Source: Candidatus Schekmanbacteria bacterium (GTDB lineage: Bacteria > CSSED10-310 > JACPHN01). From it: a DNA stretch of 21,430 nucleotides. Both the position numbers and the translations under genes were made by a program. Shown in pieces: positions 18,013-21,430 of the stretch; the first letter of the stretch is position 1; each line of letters starts with the position of its first letter. The DNA lies in assembly GCA_016188575.1 (NCBI GenBank), contig JACPHN010000091.1, positions 1-21,430 of the forward strand. The letters are read 5' to 3'. The notes under the pieces are model-generated. The model saw only the letters and a list, made by a program, of their open reading frames with translations, made no database searches and was not told the DNA's origin.

Positions 18013-20190
18013 TCAATCGCCACGGAGGATCGACGCGGCGGCGCGGACCACGGCCAGATCATCCGCGAATCCTTCGCGATTGAGGATGTCCGGGACGGCG
18101 TCCTCGGCCTCGGCGAAGTACAGCACGGCCGCCTGAATGACCCGGCGCGCGTCGTCCGTCGAGCTCGCATGCACACGCATCAGGCGACTGCAACCCTCGT
18201 AGGCGGCCTCCGCGGCCTCCAAGTTCAAGATCTCGTCACAAGACCGATTGCGGAGCTCCTTCATGTACTCATCGAGCTCTCGCTGAAGGTCATCTGACGT
18301 TCGGAGCGGTTCGCCGACATACTTGGTTACGATCGGCCACGCCTCTTCGGGGACCAGGGACAGAAACCGGTGCCAGATGGCCTCTGGCGCCGCCGCTGTC
18401 AAGGGCGTGGTGGAGGGCACGAAATGGCGCCCGCGCGCGGGCTCCAGGGACTCGAAGCCCGCCCGAATCACCGCCGCGATCGCCCGGCGACGCTCCGCCA
18501 AGAAATCGAAGTAGCTCATCTCGCACCATCCTTCCGGCAACGCATGCCAGAAGCTGACCTGGTCCCACTGCACCTTGGCGGCGCTTTTGGCTACCATCTC
18601 GGGGAAGTATTCCCGCGGCGCACGGTCAGAAATTGCGACGTTCTTGGCCCATTCGACCAGTGCGTAGTTGGCAATCTGGTTGACGTCGCGCAGGCTCTCG
18701 ATGCCGACTCCCTTCAGGTGCGCCTTCGGGAACAGGTGGTGTCGCTCCAGCGCCGATTTCTTGCTCTTGATGGCGGGATTGAGCAGGGTGTGAAGCTTGA
18801 GGTTGGAGAACAGCACGGTGGCGTCGAGCAATACCAGCGCGGCGTAGTAGGCATACAGCGGAGGCGTGCGGGCCGACGACGTGGCGAGTGCCGAGGGGAG
18901 GGTGATCTGCCAGTAGTCGTTGGTCAGCACCTGGCGCATCTGCTGCTCGAGGTAGTGAACGAAGCCCTGGGCGTCCGCCACCGTTCTCAGCTCAGCCAGG
19001 TCGGCCTCGAAAATCGACTCGGAGGATTTCGTATAACGCGACGTCAGCACACAGAAGAAGAACCAGCGCGCGATGACGTTGCGCAGCTCGTCGTCCTTGA
19101 CGCGGAAATCGAGCCGGCCGATGAGAAACAGGGCATAAGAGAACAGCAGCGCGTGTAACGACATGATATGGTCGCCCGAGCTGTAACCGGCCTCTTGGAG
19201 GCAAAGAAGAAAGTCGTGAAAGTATTGCAGGTTCAGCACATGTTCCTGCGCCTTCGCGAGCCGGCCGAACTGTTCCAGACGGCGCTCTTCGGAAATCTCG
19301 CCCGTCTGTAGATCTTTCCCCCGGAGAATGGCGTAAACGTAGTGCAGCTTCGCGCGTCGAAAGGCCACTCCCACCGCGACGCGAAGAAGGTGATCGGGAT
19401 CGGGCTGGATGAGATAGTTGAAAGCGGAGGGCTTCCCGCGCGGCGGCTTGCGTGCGTCACGGCAGAATTCTTCGAGCCTGGTCCGCTCCTCGTCCGCGAA
19501 GACGGACATCAGAGTCAGGATGAAGTCGGACTGGTTGAGCGGCGTGCCCTTCGAGTTGATGCGGACGAAGACGTCCGACACCTGTTCCTCGCTGATCGAG
19601 GCGGAGAGCTCGAGCGCCGTGAACGGATAGGTCTTCAGGTTCGAGAGGCGCTGAATGGCCGACTGAGCCTTCTTCTTTTCGTCTCCCGGGCCGCCCCTCA
19701 GGCGCGCGACGTAGCTGTGAGCGAGCTCGAACAGATCGCCGTCGTCAGACCAGATCACCGAGATGTCCGGAATCCACGTCGGATCCCTGTCCGTCGTGGC
19801 GTCGGCAACGCTGAATTCGTCGCTGATCGGCCGAAAAGCGATGCGTATGCGCTCGAATTGGTATCCCTCGCGAACGACCGGTGCACCGCACATTACGGCA
19901 TAAAGTGCGGTCAGGCGCTGCTGGCCGTCGATGACGAGCAGATGGGGGAACTTTTTCCGCTTGCCGTCGTGTCGGCCGATCAACGTGTGGTCAGCGGCAC
20001 CGGCGTTTTCCCAGAACAGGAGATTGCCGACGGGGTAGCCGCGGTACATCGAGTCCAGCAGATCGCGTACCTTGACATTTGGCCAAACGAACGGCCGCTG
20101 CAGCTCAGGCAAGCCGATCTGACCGACGCGGATGTCCTCGATGAGCTTGGAGAGGCTGTAAGTGATCTCCTTGAACAGCGTTTCGGCCAT
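18013..20190 (-). CDS. GmrSD-like DUF262/HNH nuclease with DUF1232-like tail
   Basis: This 725-residue protein has a DUF262 domain at its N-terminus: LPELQRPFVW (27-36), DGQQRLTALYAV (88-99) and VFVRINSKGTPLNQSDF (207-223). In GmrSD-type systems the DGQQR motif marks the nucleotide-using, ParB-like half. The second half has an HNH/DUF1524-like nuclease motif (ERHHLFPKAHLKG around 482-494, then NQIANYALVEWAKN), so GmrS and GmrD functions are joined in one chain. Known members cut modified phage DNA or act as general anti-phage nucleases. The last about 50 residues (VLYFAEAEDAVPDILNREGF, ADDLAVVRAA) resemble DUF1232/YkvA, an unusual addition. I chose the ATG at 20190 because GGAGGAAG lies about 7 bases upstream, rather than the longer frame opening at 20256, which would overlap the promoter. 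It is first in the probable three-gene unit. Confidence 0.85.
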   Translation of the reverse strand: MAETLFKEITYSLSKLIEDIRVGQIGLPELQRPFVWPNVKVRDLLDSMYRGYPVGNLLFWENAGAADHTLIGRHDGKRKKFPHLLVIDGQQRLTALYAVMCGAPVVREGYQFERIRIAFRPISDEFSVADATTDRDPTWIPDISVIWSDDGDLFELAHSYVARLRGGPGDEKKKAQSAIQRLSNLKTYPFTALELSASISEEQVSDVFVRINSKGTPLNQSDFILTLMSVFADEERTRLEEFCRDARKPPRGKPSAFNYLIQPDPDHLLRVAVGVAFRRAKLHYVYAILRGKDLQTGEISEERRLEQFGRLAKAQEHVLNLQYFHDFLLCLQEAGYSSGDHIMSLHALLFSYALFLIGRLDFRVKDDELRNVIARWFFFCVLTSRYTKSSESIFEADLAELRTVADAQGFVHYLEQQMRQVLTNDYWQITLPSALATSSARTPPLYAYYAALVLLDATVLFSNLKLHTLLNPAIKSKKSALERHHLFPKAHLKGVGIESLRDVNQIANYALVEWAKNVAISDRAPREYFPEMVAKSAAKVQWDQVSFWHALPEGWCEMSYFDFLAERRRAIAAVIRAGFESLEPARGRHFVPSTTPLTAAAPEAIWHRFLSLVPEEAWPIVTKYVGEPLRTSDDLQRELDEYMKELRNRSCDEILNLEAAEAAYEGCSRLMRVHASSTDDARRVIQAAVLYFAEAEDAVPDILNREGFADDLAVVRAAASILRGD

Positions 20191-20227
20191 GGCACTTCCT
20201 CCGTGTGTGCGTGACAGCACCGCTGCG

Positions 20228-20256
20228 ATTGTAGCAACGCTCCGCTCCCAGACCAA
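20228..20256 (-). promoter_or_regulatory. Sigma-70-like promoter for the DUF262–kinase–Rpn unit
   Basis: On the - strand TTGGTC (20256-20251) and TACAAT (20233-20228) are separated by exactly 17 bases. The -10 differs from consensus at one position and the -35 keeps TTG. Transcription would start about 30 bases before the ATG at 20190. No inverted-repeat operator is seen over it, so basal expression is likely. Confidence 0.55.
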
Positions 20257-20269
20257 GGCCGCTGCCTAC

Positions 20270-20408
20270 CCTGAATTGGACATGTCGTGCGCGCAAAGAC
20301 ACCCCCGGCTATGAAAGCTGGGCGGACTCGGCGTACAGTACCGGGCGAGGAGAGTCCGCACGATGGTCGAGTGGATTATGGTGGTTCGTCCCCGTTCCTG
20401 AATTGGAC
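20270..20408. repeat. 12-base direct repeat flanking a 115-base segment
   Basis: cctgaattggac occurs at 20270-20281 and again at 20397-20408, in the same orientation. The copies lie in the gene-free stretch between the DUF262 promoter and an IS110 fragment. Internal terminal repeats of some insertion sequences look like this, but no transposase of a matching family is present. The remaining sequence from 20282 to 20547 holds no gene I can support. Confidence 0.5.
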
Positions 20409-20547
20409 CCGCGCCTTGGAGCACGTACCCCCGGTTGTTTCGCAGTGGTGGCCTGGTGACCGCGCTGGTGAACGAATAGTAATCCGAACCTGCCCACCAT
20501 TGAGGATGGACATGGTGGTCTTCGAGGCGACGCGGACTCGACTCGCC

Positions 20548-20874
20548 CTTAGGAGAAGGAGTGGCCGGATGCCCAACGGCAATCGTCACGTGCGGCGCTT
20601 GCTGTGGGAGATTGGTAATGCGGTGCGCAACACGAAGAGTCAGTTCCACGGCCTCTACGCCGGACTTGTGATCCGCCGGGGGCACAAGCGAGCGGTGGTG
20701 GCCGTGGGACACAAGCTCTCGGACGTGGTCTACAGCGTTCTTGTCAATCGGCGTCCGTACGTCGATCCGACGGCGGACTATGAAGCGGCGATGGTCAAAA
20801 GGGACGCGCCGCGATGGTTGCGGATGCTCAAGGAATACGGGTACTCGGTTTCCACGGCCGAGACGACAACGTAG
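20548..20874 (+). pseudogene. C-terminal fragment of an IS110-family transposase
   Basis: About 108 residues read LRRRSGRMPNGNRHVRRLLW, then KSQFHGLYAGLVIRRGHKRA, VVAVGHKLSDVVYSVL, PYVDPTADYEAA and LRMLKEYGYSV. This is the end of the Transposase_20 domain of IS110/IS1111 elements (typical pattern SGR..KGNR.LRR.L....A..RTK, RRG.KRA..A.GH.I....Y..L, PY.DLGADY). A full protein has about 340-420 residues, and the N-terminal DEDD RuvC-like half is absent. The frame is open further upstream (from 20287), but that part has no IS110 homology. It is a dead remnant marking an old insertion beside the DUF262 operon. Confidence 0.75.
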
Positions 20875-21037
20875 TCGCTCTGCGCTCCGAATCGCCCAGC
20901 TTTTTCTACGACTCGGGTCGTGGCAGGTGGGGTGTTTTTGTCTCATCACCTCTCGTCGCAACCCTGCTTTCATGGTAATCCACGTCACTGTTCACCTTCC
21001 CCCCCGCTTGCGGGAAGGACAGAGGGGAAGATCAGGA

Positions 21038-21190
21038 ATGGCGCAACAACGCGCTCGCTCCCGCTCTCTGAGAACCGAGATGACCGACGCTCACCGACTT
21101 CTCTGGCCGAGGTTGCGACGGCGGCAGTTACATGGACATCGGTTCCGTAGACAACATACCATAAGTCCATATTCGGCAGAATGTGGTTTG
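21038..21190 (+). pseudogene. Truncated DUF559 (Vsr-like endonuclease fold) gene
   Basis: The ATG at 21038 is preceded by GGGGAAG and AGGA. The product begins MAQQRARSRSLRTEMTDAHR, LLWPRLRRRQLHGHRFRRQH and TISPYSAE, matching the conserved N-terminus of DUF559 proteins (RR.MT.AE..LW..LR.R.L.G.KFRRQ..IGPY..DF). DUF559 proteins are small (about 110-130 residues), share the Vsr/PD-(D/E)XK fold and usually continue with VVDFVC....L(I/V)(I/V)E(L/V)DG. Here the continuation is lost after SAE, apart from a possible EVGGG echo near 21205, so the catalytic residues are absent. The frame stays open to 21430 through unrelated sequence. Function is not expected. Confidence 0.65.
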
Positions 21191-21230
21191 CACTTGCCGG
21201 AAGTTGGAGGCGGTGCGAGAGCCGGGGGTC

Positions 21231-21247
21231 GCGGGCCTGCGGCCCGC
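21231..21247. repeat. Short GC hairpin after the DUF559 fragment
   Basis: gcgggc and gcccgc are perfect complements around ctgcg. On the + strand TCTTTG follows two bases later, which is too short a T-run to call a terminator. It lies between the broken DUF559 gene and the possible intron start. Confidence 0.35.
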
Positions 21248-21290
21248 ATCTTTGGGCCGGATGACGATGCGGACCCGAGGTCCGCGCACC

Positions 21291-21430
21291 GTGCGCCTGC
21301 GAGCGTACGTGGTCGGAGGGGTGGAAGTCCTCTTCGGGCATGCGCTCTCCGGCCCGCAACCAACTGTGACTGCGTCGCCGCGAGGCGGGGTGGGAAGCAA
21401 CAGGAGGTGAACGACCAGTCCGTAGGATGA
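21291..21430 (+). mobile_element. Possible 5' end of a group II intron (domain I start), cut by the window edge
   Basis: The segment opens with GTGCGCC, fitting the GUGYG 5' boundary of group II introns, and continues as a purine-rich, structured, non-coding-looking stretch. It contains aggggtggaagtcctcttcg and a cgccGCGAggcg stem with a GNRA tetraloop at about 21377-21390. It ends with caggaggtgaacgaccagtc, then cgtaggatga. Bacterial group II introns commonly have such a leader before the reverse transcriptase/maturase gene, which would lie beyond 21430. I recognise the style of sequence but cannot fold it fully or search for it, so the call is tentative. Confidence 0.4.

Noticed and set aside
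20900-20945. Intrinsic terminator after the IS110 fragment
   Set aside because: The small stem (acgac/gtcgt) has its T-run on the wrong side on the + strand, and the later T-run is about 14 bases away.

Overview
This is a GC-rich bacterial window, probably from a metagenome or an environmental isolate. It carries very large secreted proteins built of FG-GAP, LamG, FnIII and Asp-box modules joined by Thr/Pro linkers. It also carries long Ser/Thr kinase–STAND ATPase–TPR fusions and an Rpn-like PD-(D/E)XK protein with a KAEG-repeat tail. This mix recalls Myxococcota and other former Deltaproteobacteria, and the Thr/Pro linkers are also common in Chloroflexota. There is no rRNA or tRNA, so the phylum remains an inference.

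Positions 1-9506 (+ strand) hold two overlapping surface-protein genes. The first is one very long gene. It is read here in three frames because two single bases appear to be missing, near 1574 and near 5659. Restored, it would encode about 2541 residues: nine FG-GAP repeats, a Thr-rich linker, three LamG domains with Thr/Pro linkers, a long unrecognised beta-rich region, Ig/FnIII-like domains, one C-terminal membrane segment and a poly-Arg tail. The second gene overlaps its stop codon. It encodes an Asp-box (BNR) propeller plus a galactose-binding-like domain with a similar C-terminal anchor.

Positions 9641-12608 are a zone of decay. An intact MazE-like antitoxin with its palindromic operator sits beside a MazF toxin that has lost its middle. 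Next come the N-terminal piece of a DUF4338 (DruA-like) protein and a kinase–TPR pseudogene. The pseudogene carries at least one large internal deletion, a frameshift and a stop codon.

Positions 13006-20190 (- strand) look like one intact three-gene transcription unit starting from a promoter at about 20250. In order it encodes a GmrSD-like DUF262/HNH nuclease with a DUF1232-like tail, a 1336-residue kinase–STAND–TPR protein, and a PD-(D/E)XK (Rpn-like) protein. The gaps are 30 and 66 bases. This is the best candidate in the window for an undescribed, defence-type system.

Positions 20270-21430 hold mobile-element debris: a short direct repeat, the C-terminal third of an IS110-family transposase, a truncated DUF559 gene, and what may be the 5' end of a group II intron running off the window.
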